Assembly: GCF_007971225.1 (NCBI RefSeq)
Contig: NZ_CP042435.1
Coordinates: 2,979,501-3,043,500, forward strand
DNA length: 64,000 nt
Reading direction: 5' to 3'
DNA from: Panacibacter ginsenosidivorans
Lineage (GTDB): Bacteria; Bacteroidota; Bacteroidia; Chitinophagales; Chitinophagaceae
Below are positions 33,438-42,805 of this stretch, one piece after another. The translations under genes and the position numbers were made by a program. The notes below the pieces were generated by a model. That model searched no databases and was not told the DNA's origin. It saw only the letters and a list, made by a program, of their open reading frames with translations. Every line of letters begins with the position of its first letter. Position 1 is the first letter of the stretch.

Positions 33438-35000
33438 ATGAAAAATATGTTTAAAAATGCAGGTGCAGATCTTTCCGCATCTGTAGTTGTTTTCCTGGTG
33501 GCATTACCATTATGTCTAGGTATTGCATTGGGTTCCGGGGCTCCGTTATTTTCGGGAATTATTGCAGGAGTTGTTGGTGGAATTATAGTGGGGAGTTTAA
33601 GCGGCTCCCATTTAAGTGTTAGTGGTCCTGCGGCCGGCTTAACCGCAATTGTTGCAGCAGCAATTTTAAAGATGCCAGCCTATGAAACATTTCTATTAGC
33701 TGTTGTTTTAGCAGGGGTTATACAGATAATTCTTGGGTTTATAAAAGCAGGCGTTTTTGGCGATTATGTTCCTTCGAGTGTTATTAAAGGAATGCTTAGT
33801 GCAATAGGTATAATTCTTATTTTAAAACAATTGCCACACTTTCTGGGGTATGATGCAGATTTTCAGGGTGACTATGAGTTTGTGCAAAAAGATAGTAAGA
33901 ATACATTTAGTGAGATCATAATGGCCGCACAGCGCATAACGCCAGTTGCATTAATAATAGGGGCTATTTCACTCGCAATACAAATTGTGTGGGACAAGGT
34001 GCTGGTAAAAAAGGGGAAATTCTTTCAATTGATTCCCGCGCCATTGGTGGTAGTGGTTGCTTCGATATTCATTTATCAATTCGCGGCAGGTAACGGAAAT
34101 GTATTAAAGCCAGAGCAGATGGTAAACCTTCCTGTTGCTTCAAACGCAACAGAATTTTTTACATTCTTTACAATGCCCGACTGGAGTGGCTTTTCAAATC
34201 CTTTGGTATGGACTACGGCACTTACGCTTGCCATTGTGGCAAGCCTTGAGACACTATTAAATATTGAAGCTGCAGATAACCTGGATCCTTATCAAAGAGT
34301 AACACCAACAAACCGGGAACTAAAAGCACAAGGCATTGGAAACATTGTTTCAGGTTTACTTGGAGGGCTACCTGTAACCTCTGTTGTTGTAAGAACATCA
34401 GCGAATGTAAATGCAGGAGCAAAAACAAAAATGTCTGCAGTTGCACATGGTATACTGCTACTGTTAAGTGTAGCATTGATACCCGGATTATTAAAGATGA
34501 TACCTCTTTCGGCACTTGCTGCAATACTTATTTATACCGGGTACAAGCTTGCCAAACCTTCCATTTTCAGATCTTTTTACCACAAAGGGTTTGACCAGTT
34601 TGTGCCTTTTGTAATTACAATACTTGCCATCATTTTCACAGATCTTCTTATTGGAATATTAATTGGCATTGTGGTTGGTTTATTCTTTGTGTTGCGCAGT
34701 AATTTTAAAACGGCACTCTTTGTTGTAAATGATAATAATAAATATTTGTTTCGCCTGCGCAAAGATGTTTCGTTTCTTAATAAACCTATTCTAAAGGCAA
34801 AACTGGAAGAAGTTCCTGCAAATGCATACGTGTTAATAGATCTTTCGAGAACAGATTTTTTAGACAAAGATGTAATAGAAGTCATCAACGATTTTCAACA
34901 TCATGCACACCTTAAAAATATACGCGTGGAAATTAGAAAAAGTCTTTACAAAAAAGATCATCAGTTAATCGAAGAAAAATTACAATTGGTAACAGTGTAA
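33438..35000 (+). CDS. SulP-family inorganic anion transporter with STAS domain
   Basis: The 520-residue protein has about ten to twelve membrane segments. It carries the SulP signature region near the start ([30 protein letters not shown]) and a C-terminal STAS-like domain ([17 protein letters not shown]). SulP proteins carry sulfate, bicarbonate or other anions. The carbonic anhydrase gene directly downstream favours bicarbonate. The ATG at 33438 gives the usual N-terminus; the frame extends 21 codons further with a hydrophobic extra segment that I consider untranslated. A dispersed repeat begins at the stop codon. Confidence 0.9.
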   Translation: MKNMFKNAGADLSASVVVFLVALPLCLGIALGSGAPLFSGIIAGVVGGIIVGSLSGSHLSVSGPAAGLTAIVAAAILKMPAYETFLLAVVLAGVIQIILGFIKAGVFGDYVPSSVIKGMLSAIGIILILKQLPHFLGYDADFQGDYEFVQKDSKNTFSEIIMAAQRITPVALIIGAISLAIQIVWDKVLVKKGKFFQLIPAPLVVVVASIFIYQFAAGNGNVLKPEQMVNLPVASNATEFFTFFTMPDWSGFSNPLVWTTALTLAIVASLETLLNIEAADNLDPYQRVTPTNRELKAQGIGNIVSGLLGGLPVTSVVVRTSANVNAGAKTKMSAVAHGILLLLSVALIPGLLKMIPLSALAAILIYTGYKLAKPSIFRSFYHKGFDQFVPFVITILAIIFTDLLIGILIGIVVGLFFVLRSNFKTALFVVNDNNKYLFRLRKDVSFLNKPILKAKLEEVPANAYVLIDLSRTDFLDKDVIEVINDFQHHAHLKNIRVEIRKSLYKKDHQLIEEKLQLVTV

Positions 35001-35163
35001 TTTTTTGTTCCCGGCCGTTGTAAACCTATTGAGCTGTTGTTGCGTCGCACACCTGTACGTTTTGTTCTTTAATGAGCAGTTTTTTGCAGAGAATTGTTCA
35101 ACGGCACAAGTGTGCGACGCAAGGGGCGATGCCACAGGCATTGGAGCCAGGCTCAAAAAAAAA
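35001..35163. repeat. Dispersed inverted-repeat element, A/A' copy
   Basis: The left arm TTGCGTCGCACACCTGTAC is at 35040-35058 and the right arm GCACAAGTGTGCGACGCAA at 35104-35122. The left tail starts right after the SulP stop codon (TTTTTTGTTCCCGGC); the right tail ends AGCCAGGCTCAAAAAAAA. Confidence 0.88.
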
Positions 35164-35223
35164 TTCCTCAACATTTTTTCATTAATAACTTTACAAACTA
35201 CAGTAAATAAAAAATTGACTACT

Positions 35224-35859
35224 ATGGAATCATATCAAAAACTTTTACTTGAAAACAAGGCATGGGCGCACGAAAGAGTTGCAGATGATCCTGATTATTT
35301 TAATCGCCTTGCACATATACAAACGCCGGAATTTTTGTGGATCGGCTGTAGCGACAGCCGCGTGCCGGCAAACGAAATAACAGGCACACAACCGGGTGAA
35401 ATTTTTGTACACCGTAACATTGCAAACATGGTGGTGAATACAGATTCTAATGTGCTAAGCGTGCTTGAATATGCAGTTAATCATCTTAAAGTAAAACATA
35501 TTATTGTTTGCGGGCATTATGGTTGCGGCGGTATAAAAGCAGCGATGAGTAATCACGATTATAAGCAAGTACTGAATATGTGGCTGCGCAATATTAAAGA
35601 CGTTTATCGGTTGCACAGAAAAGAATTAGATGCGATAGAAAATTTTGATGCGCGTGCAGACAGACTTTGCGAATTGAATGTGAGGGAGCAGGTGATGGAT
35701 CTTGCCAAAACATCTATCGTACAGCGTGCATGGAAACATGAACAAAGACCGCATTTGCATGGGTGGGTCTATGGATTAAAAGATGGCATTATAAATCCTG
35801 TTTTTGAAATGGAAGCGGGTACGCATATAGATGACATATATGAATATGATGACCTATAA
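35224..35859 (+). CDS. can: Beta-class carbonic anhydrase
   Basis: The enzyme interconverts CO2 and bicarbonate. The 211-residue protein has the zinc ligands and catalytic dyad of the beta class: GCSDSRVP (Cys42, Asp44, Arg46) and CGHYGCGG (His98, Cys101). The frame runs 73 codons further upstream, but that part is translated dispersed-repeat sequence, so [11 protein letters not shown] at 35224 is the start. It lies downstream of the SulP gene and probably hydrates CO2 or consumes the bicarbonate it carries. Confidence 0.94.
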   Translation: MESYQKLLLENKAWAHERVADDPDYFNRLAHIQTPEFLWIGCSDSRVPANEITGTQPGEIFVHRNIANMVVNTDSNVLSVLEYAVNHLKVKHIIVCGHYGCGGIKAAMSNHDYKQVLNMWLRNIKDVYRLHRKELDAIENFDARADRLCELNVREQVMDLAKTSIVQRAWKHEQRPHLHGWVYGLKDGIINPVFEMEAGTHIDDIYEYDDL

Positions 35860-35923
35860 GAATGTTGTTTTTGGCAGGTAAGATTTGTTTAATATTTTTA
35901 ACTCTCTTTGAAAATATTCTGAG

Positions 35924-37627
35924 ATGGAAGATAAAAGCGCCAATGCGCTTGGCGGCGCATTGTATAAATTTTATACATTAATAAAAGCTGACCGGAAAGA
36001 CTTTTACTCAATATATGCTTATGCTATTTTTAGCGGCCTCTTACAGCTTTCACTTCCTTTAGGCATACAAACCATTATTGGTTTTGTAATGGCAGGTGTA
36101 TTATCTGCATCTATGATTGTTCTTATTGTTTTAGTTGTTACAGGCGTATTTTTTTCAGGTCTGCTGCAGGTAAAACAAATGCAGGTAATTGAAAAAATTG
36201 AACAAAAGCTATTTCTACGATATGCCTTTGAATTTACAGACAGGTTGCCCAGGATAGATATGCAAAGAGTGAACAGCTATTATTTACCTGAAATGGTAAA
36301 TAAATTTTTCGATACAATGTCTCTGCAGAAAGGCATTTCAAAACTGTTGCTTGATATTCCTGCTGCATTTATTCAGCTTATATTTGGCCTTATCCTCTTA
36401 TCATTTTATCATCCGGTTTTTATTGCATTTGGTGTTTCTCTTTTTTTACTGGTAATTCTTATTCTTAGGTTTTCCTCCGTTAAAGGTATGGAAACAAATA
36501 TGCTGGCAAGTGATTACAAGTATAAAGTTGCGGGCTGGATTGAAGAAATTGCACGCACCATTAAAACATTTAAATATTCAAAAGGAACATCGATACACCT
36601 TAAACAAACAGACACACTTACTACAGGGTATCTCAATGCAAGAACAGAACATTTTAAAATACTGCAAAAACAATATTGGAGCCTCATTGCCTTTAAAGTA
36701 CTTATTACAGCAGCCATGCTTATAGTAGGCGCACTTCTGCTGATAAATCAAAAGCTTAACATAGGGCAGTTTGTAGCAGCAGAACTGGTAATAATAATGG
36801 TGATTGCAGCGGTTGAAAAATTTATTATTAACCTCGATAAAGTGTACGATGTTTTAACTGCATTGGAAAAACTCGGCAAAGTAACCGGCAGCAAAACAGA
36901 ATCTGAGGGTTCTTTAATACTACCGGATTTTAAAAGCGGCGTTGCTTTAAAATTTGATAATGTAAGTTTTGAATATTCAGCGATAAACCCCGTTTTACGC
37001 AACCTTTCATTTAAAGTAGAAGCCGGACAGCATATTGCTGTTATGGGAGATTCGGGCGCAGGTAAATCAACAATTCTTCGGTTACTTACGGGTGCATTTA
37101 AAAAATTTGATGGTAATATTTTAATAGATGAAATTCCTATTGGCAATTACAGCCTGCAGTCTTTGCGTGCTCACACAGGTATACTGCTAAGTATGCAGGA
37201 CATTTTTAAAGGCTCGCTTCTTGAAAATATCACAATGGGCAACGAAGCGGTTTCACTACAAGAAATAACAACACTTGCAGAAATAACCGGTCTGTCTGAA
37301 CTGACAGAGCAGCAAAAAGAAGGATATGATTTTATACTCGACCCGGCCGGGCAAGGACTTCCAAAAAAATTTATTCAGTCTATTTTAGTGATGCGTGCTC
37401 TGTTGGGTGAACACAGGTTGCTTTTATTAGAAGAACCGTGCCAGCATTTCAATAAAATAAATACACAAAAAATCCTCAGGTTTCTTAAGAATGATACAAC
37501 TGCAACCATCGTAATTGCAACAACCGATGAAACAGTAGCCGCATCCTGCGATAAAGTATTACTGTTAAAAAATGGGATTATTTATGCACAAGGCCCGTGG
37601 CATGAAGTAAAAAATAAAATACTCTGA
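35924..37627 (+). CDS. ABC exporter (membrane domain plus degenerate ATPase domain)
   Basis: The 567-residue protein has an N-terminal ABC type-1 membrane domain with about five to six helices (about 30-320) and a nucleotide-binding domain (about 340-567). Walker A is intact: GDSGAGKST (about 375-383). The Q-loop Gln is kept in LSMQDIFKGS. The LSGGQ signature is replaced by a GLPKKFIQS stretch, Walker B reads LLLLEEP instead of LLLLDEP, the D-loop is altered, and the H-loop His is missing (VIATTDET). Three bases later comes an HlyD-type adaptor, then a TolC gene, a type I secretion-like layout. It may bind ATP but hydrolyse it poorly, or use different residues. Confidence 0.82.
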   Translation: MEDKSANALGGALYKFYTLIKADRKDFYSIYAYAIFSGLLQLSLPLGIQTIIGFVMAGVLSASMIVLIVLVVTGVFFSGLLQVKQMQVIEKIEQKLFLRYAFEFTDRLPRIDMQRVNSYYLPEMVNKFFDTMSLQKGISKLLLDIPAAFIQLIFGLILLSFYHPVFIAFGVSLFLLVILILRFSSVKGMETNMLASDYKYKVAGWIEEIARTIKTFKYSKGTSIHLKQTDTLTTGYLNARTEHFKILQKQYWSLIAFKVLITAAMLIVGALLLINQKLNIGQFVAAELVIIMVIAAVEKFIINLDKVYDVLTALEKLGKVTGSKTESEGSLILPDFKSGVALKFDNVSFEYSAINPVLRNLSFKVEAGQHIAVMGDSGAGKSTILRLLTGAFKKFDGNILIDEIPIGNYSLQSLRAHTGILLSMQDIFKGSLLENITMGNEAVSLQEITTLAEITGLSELTEQQKEGYDFILDPAGQGLPKKFIQSILVMRALLGEHRLLLLEEPCQHFNKINTQKILRFLKNDTTATIVIATTDETVAASCDKVLLLKNGIIYAQGPWHEVKNKIL

Positions 37628-37630
37628 TGT

Positions 37631-38977
37631 ATGAACAGGTATCTTGAAAACAGCATTGAACAAATTGCTGAAAACAGCACATACAAATCATTTGAGCATA
37701 TTTATAGGATACACAAAAAAAGTGCAATAAAAAAATGGGTTGCAGGTATTCTTATTGCATTGGGTATAATTCTTTTTTTACCGTGGACGCAAAATGTAAG
37801 AACAAAAGGAAATGTTACCACGCTTCGCCCCGAACAAAGAACACAAGAACTCAACAATATTATTGCCGGAAGTGTGGTAAAATGGTATGTAAAAGAGGGC
37901 GATCATGTAAATAAGGGCGATACCATTTTGCAACTTGGCGAAGTAAAGCCGGAGTATTTCGACCCGCAATTATTAAAACGTACACAGGAACAAATTGATG
38001 CAAAATCTATAAGTGCAGAAAACTATAAAAGCAAAGCAGGAACTGCCGTTACACAGATTACCGCATTAACACAGTCAAGAGATCTTAAACTTAGCCAGGT
38101 TGATATAAAACAAAAGCAACAGCTGTTGAAAGTGCAAAACGACAGCATAGATCTTATAACAGCAAACAATGAATTAAGTATTGCTAAGCGCCAGGCAGAT
38201 GCAGCGCAGCAAATGCTCGACAGCGGCGTAATTGCGCTCACAGATTTTGAAAAAAGAAAAATAAGTTTTCAAAACGCCCTTGCAAAAAGAATTAGTACAG
38301 AAAATAAATTGCTGCAGTCAAAACAGGAATTAATAAATATTGCTTTGGAAAAAAATAATACCATTCAGGATTATACAGACAAAATATCCAAGGCACAAGG
38401 AGATCGTTTTGCCTCTTTGTCAAGTGCGGCATCTGCAGATGCAGATGTTACAAAACTGCAAAATGTATATGCAGGGTATGATGCACGTAACAAGCTTTAT
38501 TATGTTTTGGCTCCGCAAAGCGGGCAAATTATTCAAATAAAAAAAGCAGGCATCGGTGAAATTGTAAAAGAAGGAGAACTGATTACGGAAATAGTCCCCG
38601 ATCATTTTCAATATGCAGTTGAGATGTTTGTAAATCCAATGGATCTGCCGCTTATAGCTGCCGGACAGAAAGTACGTTTTGTTTTTGATGGTTTTCCCGC
38701 AATTGTTTTCCAGGGCTGGCCCGCTGCATCTTACGGAACATTTGGCGGTATTGTAACCGCAATTGAAAACAATACAAATAAAGACGGAAAATTTCGTGTA
38801 CTGGTTACAGAAGACAGTACAGATAAAACTTGGCCGCCGCAATTGCGTATTGGCGGCGGAGCCAGTGGCATTGCATTGCTGAAAACCGTTTCGGTATGGT
38901 ATGAGCTATGGAGAAACATCAATGGTTTTCCGCCGGAATATTATAAACCACAGCAAACAGAAACAATAAAGCAGTAA
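37631..38977 (+). CDS. HlyD-family membrane fusion protein
   Basis: The 448-residue inner-membrane-anchored adaptor has one helix (about 38-55). A lipoyl-like segment includes GSVVKWYVKEGDHVNKGD. A long coiled coil follows (about 110-260), then the second lipoyl half (YYVLAPQSGQI) and a beta-barrel region. It would bridge the preceding ABC transporter and the downstream TolC protein across the periplasm. It starts three bases after the ABC gene. No substrate gene such as an RTX protein or bacteriocin is visible. Confidence 0.88.
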   Translation: MNRYLENSIEQIAENSTYKSFEHIYRIHKKSAIKKWVAGILIALGIILFLPWTQNVRTKGNVTTLRPEQRTQELNNIIAGSVVKWYVKEGDHVNKGDTILQLGEVKPEYFDPQLLKRTQEQIDAKSISAENYKSKAGTAVTQITALTQSRDLKLSQVDIKQKQQLLKVQNDSIDLITANNELSIAKRQADAAQQMLDSGVIALTDFEKRKISFQNALAKRISTENKLLQSKQELINIALEKNNTIQDYTDKISKAQGDRFASLSSAASADADVTKLQNVYAGYDARNKLYYVLAPQSGQIIQIKKAGIGEIVKEGELITEIVPDHFQYAVEMFVNPMDLPLIAAGQKVRFVFDGFPAIVFQGWPAASYGTFGGIVTAIENNTNKDGKFRVLVTEDSTDKTWPPQLRIGGGASGIALLKTVSVWYELWRNINGFPPEYYKPQQTETIKQ

Positions 38978-39150
38978 TTTATGTACCCAGCCGTTGAATA
39001 AGTATAAAGCTTTCGTTGCGTCGCACTCTTGTACGTCTGGTCCGCGATTCGGCAAGACTAAAAGTCCCGAAGAAATTCAGATTTAGTTATAGTCTATTTG
39101 ATTTGTATTATTCAGTACAAGAGTGCAATATAATCCAGCCTTAAAGAGAA
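38977..39150. repeat. Dispersed inverted-repeat element, A/A' copy with decayed right arm
   Basis: The left arm TTGCGTCGCACTCTTGTAC is at 39016-39034 and the left tail starts ATTTATGTACCCAGCC. The right arm GTACAAGAGTGCAATATAA (39115-39133) has lost its end. It lies between the HlyD and TolC genes. Confidence 0.8.
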
Positions 39151-39197
39151 AATGAGAAAAACAAATGCCTCCTACAAAAAATAAACACATTTCAGTA

Positions 39198-40589
39198 ATG
39201 AAAAAATTTTTATTAAGTATTATTTATTGTTACGTGCATTGCATTTTAACTGCACAGGAAAAAAATGTTTTTACCGTAGATGACTTTGTGCAGCAGGTTA
39301 AACAATTTCATCCTGTTGCAAAACAGGCAAACCTTATTACAAAACAGGCAGTAGCAGCGGTTACGGCAGCCAGGGGAAATCTTGATCCTGCAATTATGTT
39401 TGATGCATCCCGAAAAACATTTGATGGGAAAAATTATTATTTCTACACCAACCCCGAATTGAAAATTCCTATATGGATCGGTGCAGATATAAAAGCCGGG
39501 CTTGAAAGTAATGGCGGTGCATATCTTAACCCCGAAGTAACGAGCGGCAATACAAGTTATATGGGTGTAGAAGTGCCGCTTGCAAAAGGATTGTTTATGG
39601 ACAAAAGAAGGGCTGCCATACAACAGGCGAAAATATTTCAAAGCCAAAGCACACAGGAGCGGGCACAAATTTTAAATGACCTTTTATTTGATGCGTATAC
39701 AACTTACTGGCAATGGGCAGGCTCATACACTTTGTATAATTTATACAACAGGTTTTTGCAAACAGCATCCCAAAGATTTAGGCTGGTAAAAATTGCTTTT
39801 ATAAATGGCGACCGCTCTTCAATGGATACGCTTGAAGCATATACGCAACTGCAAAATTTTGAAATGTTACAGACAGATGCATTTATGAAACTTAATGACG
39901 CATACCTGGAGCTTTCTACTTTTCTGTGGCAGCAAAACGATAGTGCATACACATTGCCAGCAACATTTATTCCTGATACAGTTCGCTTCGGCGAACCATT
40001 ACAATATCAGTCGCAGGAAGAGCTTGTAAACACTGCTTTTTTGCAAAACCCATTACTAAATATTTATAACTACAAGCTTGATGCATTGCAGGTAGAAAAG
40101 AAATTAAAATTTCAAAATCTCTTACCTGTAATAAATGCAAAAGTAAATATTTTAAACAGGGAATATAACGTACTTAAAGGATTAAACGCTGGATTTATAG
40201 AAAACAATTACAAGTGGGGAATAGATTTCAAATTGCCTTTGTTTCTGAGGCAAGGGCGTGGCGATTACCAAAAAGCTAAGCTTAAAATAGAAGAAGCAAA
40301 TTATGCACTTTCAGTAAAGCGCCGCGAAACTGAAAATAAAATACGTTCTTACTATAATCAGTTTACACAGATGCAAAACCAATTAGCAATAATGCAAAGC
40401 GCTTTCAATAATTACAATATTTTATTAAAGCAGGAAGAGCTTCGCTTTCGTAATGGAGAGTCTTCGCTCTTTATTGTAAACAGCCGGGAAAATAAAATGA
40501 TAGAGGCGGGGCAAAAATTAGTTGAGTTAAGAATCAAGTATCAGAAAACGTACTATGCGGTGCAATGGGCTGGTGGGTTGCTCCGATGA
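39198..40589 (+). CDS. TolC-family outer membrane efflux protein
   Basis: The 463-residue protein starts at the ATG at 39198 with a short signal peptide (about 1-20, ending LTAQ). Two OEP repeats rich in helical heptads follow, with VDDFVQQVKQ at the start and the NGESSLFIVNSRENKM segment near the C-terminus typical of TolC. A frame starting 11 codons earlier was rejected because it adds a charged stretch before the signal peptide. It is the outer membrane channel of the preceding ABC-HlyD pair, separated from it by a dispersed repeat. Confidence 0.87.
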   Translation: MKKFLLSIIYCYVHCILTAQEKNVFTVDDFVQQVKQFHPVAKQANLITKQAVAAVTAARGNLDPAIMFDASRKTFDGKNYYFYTNPELKIPIWIGADIKAGLESNGGAYLNPEVTSGNTSYMGVEVPLAKGLFMDKRRAAIQQAKIFQSQSTQERAQILNDLLFDAYTTYWQWAGSYTLYNLYNRFLQTASQRFRLVKIAFINGDRSSMDTLEAYTQLQNFEMLQTDAFMKLNDAYLELSTFLWQQNDSAYTLPATFIPDTVRFGEPLQYQSQEELVNTAFLQNPLLNIYNYKLDALQVEKKLKFQNLLPVINAKVNILNREYNVLKGLNAGFIENNYKWGIDFKLPLFLRQGRGDYQKAKLKIEEANYALSVKRRETENKIRSYYNQFTQMQNQLAIMQSAFNNYNILLKQEELRFRNGESSLFIVNSRENKMIEAGQKLVELRIKYQKTYYAVQWAGGLLR

Positions 40590-40614
40590 TTCTTTGCAAA
40601 GCCTTTTAGATTTT

Positions 40615-41244
40615 TTAAATCACAAGATTTCTTTTCTTTATATAAGCATGCCACAATATAAACGCAGCAAGGGTTCTGTAAGGTTTCCAACCATTTGCAA
40701 GCAAAAGAATTTCTTCTTTGTCTGTCTGCATATCTAATCCTTTTACTTCTTTAACGCTTTTCATTAAAGCAATGTCTCCGGTAGGAAAACAATCGCAGCG
40801 ATGCAATGCCATCATCATGAAAACATCAACGGTCCAGTCTCCAATTCCTTTTAATTTTTTCATTTCTGTTCTTAAAGACTCGTCATCCATTTCAATAAGT
40901 TTTTCTATCAACAATTCACCATTTACAATTGACAAGGCAAGATGTTTTGCATAAATAATTTTTTGTCTGCTGAAGTAACAAGCTTTCATTTCTTCATCTG
41001 ATAACGATAAAACTTTTTCAGGAGTAATGTGTCCAATCTTTGCTTCAAGCTTTAATAAGGCTGCTTTTGCAGAAGCAAGGGAAACCTGTTGTTCCAGTAT
41101 AATGTGAATGAGTGTGGCAAAAGAAGGGATGCGACTCCAGAATGGAGGATATCCATACTGCTTGATTACCGTTTTGAGGTCTTTATCTTTTTTAGCAAGT
41201 TTATCGCAAAGCGAAATAAAATTATCTTCGTTAAAACACTCCAT
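40615..41244 (-). CDS. HhH-GPD DNA glycosylase (AlkA-like 3-methyladenine glycosylase)
   Basis: The 209-residue protein has the helix-hairpin-helix motif LKGIGDWTVD (about 131-140) and the catalytic Asp in CFPTGDIAL (Asp157), as in AlkA-type base-excision glycosylases. The early EQQVSLASA segment is also typical. There is no iron-sulfur cluster motif, so it is not MutY or Nth. It should remove alkylated purines. An alkyltransferase-like gene also occurs at 57 kb. It converges on the export operon. Confidence 0.88.
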   Translation of the reverse strand: MECFNEDNFISLCDKLAKKDKDLKTVIKQYGYPPFWSRIPSFATLIHIILEQQVSLASAKAALLKLEAKIGHITPEKVLSLSDEEMKACYFSRQKIIYAKHLALSIVNGELLIEKLIEMDDESLRTEMKKLKGIGDWTVDVFMMMALHRCDCFPTGDIALMKSVKEVKGLDMQTDKEEILLLANGWKPYRTLAAFILWHAYIKKRNLVI

Positions 41245-41274
41245 ATTTATTCGTTAACCCTGAAATGATTCAAA

Positions 41275-41808
41275 ATGAAACAATTTTTATCGCTGCTGTT
41301 TTTAGTTATAACAGTATACTCTTATGCACAGCAAACATACAGCGTAACTATGAATGGCATTGGCCCTTTTAAACTCAATATGAAAAAAACTGATCTGGAA
41401 AAGATACTTGGTAAAGAAATAAAATTGAAAAATCTATTAAAAGAAGACTGGACTTATGATACCGTTTCTTATGATTACAACAACATTTCTTTCACGTTTG
41501 TATTTGACAGGCAATCGGCAGACGAGAAAAATTATGATATCATTCTCCGCGAAATAAAAAGCAATTCTACATTCTTGAAAACACCATCCGGCATTACGAT
41601 TGGCGATGATAAGATAAAGATCATTAATACCTATGAAGCATATACTATCTGGATCGTTCCTGATTATGAAAATAATTACACTTCCAGAAGTAAAACACGT
41701 GCAACAATCTGGGTACAAAGTGACGATGGAGGCAACAACATACAGTTTCACACGAATATGAACAAAGTAGAATCAATAAGTGTTACCTGGAATGAAAACT
41801 ACGACTAA
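41275..41808 (+). CDS. Secreted protein of unknown function
   Basis: The 177-residue protein has a signal peptide (about 1-19, ending SYAQ). The mature part is beta-rich and charged, with a YSVTMNGIGPFKLNMKKTDL segment early on that suggests it folds from the N-terminus. No family recognised. It is divergent from the glycosylase and its stop codon overlaps that of the convergent enoyl-CoA hydratase gene. Confidence 0.65.
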   Translation: MKQFLSLLFLVITVYSYAQQTYSVTMNGIGPFKLNMKKTDLEKILGKEIKLKNLLKEDWTYDTVSYDYNNISFTFVFDRQSADEKNYDIILREIKSNSTFLKTPSGITIGDDKIKIINTYEAYTIWIVPDYENNYTSRSKTRATIWVQSDDGGNNIQFHTNMNKVESISVTWNENYD

Positions 41809-42587
41809 GCAATTTTCTGTTTGCTTTTAAATTTCTCTATAAAGTCTTTGGAGAATTGGCTAAGAATAAGCCTGCCACTAATCGCAGCTCTTTCATGCAA
41901 TAATTCGTCCCAGTGTTCTGTGCCTTTCCATAAAGCTTTTTTCAGTTCGTGCATTGCTTCAGGATTATAGTGAGAAAGCGAAGTAGATAATCTTGTTATG
42001 CTATCATCCATGCCTGAAATTTCTGCATGCAATTCTGCAAACAAACCTTTGCGTCTTGCCCAGTCTGCAGGTCTCCACAAACCCGCATCAATTGCTAACT
42101 GCGAAAATGCAGATGTACCCATCTTCCTTTCAACTGCCGGACCAACAACAAACGGTCCAATACCTAGTGCAAGTTCACTTAGTTTTATTTCCGCGCCTTC
42201 TGCAGCAATGGCATAATCCGCAGCGGCAGCAATACCTACGCCACCACCTACACATTTGCCATGCACACGTGCAATGATCAGCTTAGAACATTTACGCATA
42301 GCGTTAATAACATTTGCAAAGCCACTAAAAAATTTTACACCTTCTTCCTTTGTGGTAATCGCCGCAAGCTCATCAAAGGATGCGCCTGCACAAAATGCTT
42401 TATCCCCTGCAGAGCGCAGCACAATAACTTTGGTAACAGCATTCAAACCTTCACTATGAATATCGTGTGCAAGTGTTTCCAGTATTTTGCCTGGTAAAGA
42501 ATTGCTTTGCGGATGAAAAAATTCAATAGTTGCTATTCCATGTTCGCGTTCAACTTTTACATATCCTTCTTTAAATTCCTGTATCAT
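41805..42587 (-). CDS. Enoyl-CoA hydratase/isomerase (crotonase family)
   Basis: The 260-residue crotonase-fold enzyme has the oxyanion-hole segments AFCAGASFDEL and GKCVGGGVGIA and the catalytic Glu region KLSELALGIGPF. It would hydrate or isomerise an acyl-CoA. It lies downstream of paaZ on the same strand, which hints at phenylacetate breakdown (PaaF/PaaG-like), but fatty acid or leucine catabolism fits equally. The specific substrate cannot be assigned. Confidence 0.85.
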   Translation of the reverse strand: MIQEFKEGYVKVEREHGIATIEFFHPQSNSLPGKILETLAHDIHSEGLNAVTKVIVLRSAGDKAFCAGASFDELAAITTKEEGVKFFSGFANVINAMRKCSKLIIARVHGKCVGGGVGIAAAADYAIAAEGAEIKLSELALGIGPFVVGPAVERKMGTSAFSQLAIDAGLWRPADWARRKGLFAELHAEISGMDDSITRLSTSLSHYNPEAMHELKKALWKGTEHWDELLHERAAISGRLILSQFSKDFIEKFKSKQKIA

Positions 42588-42667
42588 AGTGTAAGCATTA
42601 AAGTTTTGAAAGATAGTATTAAGTTAATCAAATTTTATATTAGCAAAGCGAAAGAAAATTGTAAACT

Positions 42668-42790
42668 TTTTTAAACCGGACATTTAAATAAGCATCAAGC
42701 TTTCGTTGCGTCGCACTCTTGTACGCTTTGTTCAATAATGATCTGAACGATGAAGTGAGTGACACAACAGGCGATGCTATAAAAATCAGA
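42668..42790. repeat. Dispersed inverted-repeat element, A/B' copy
   Basis: The left arm TTGCGTCGCACTCTTGTAC is at 42706-42724. The right core AAGTGAGTGACACAA is at 42753-42767, followed by CAGGCGATGC. The left tail starts TTTTTTAAACCGGAC. It lies between paaZ and the hydratase gene. Confidence 0.86.
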
Positions 42791-42805
42791 AGATGGGAAA
42801 TAAAA

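Noticed and set aside
35005-35223. 73-codon N-terminal extension of the carbonic anhydrase
   Set aside because: It is translated repeat sequence; the beta-class domain starts normally at 35224.
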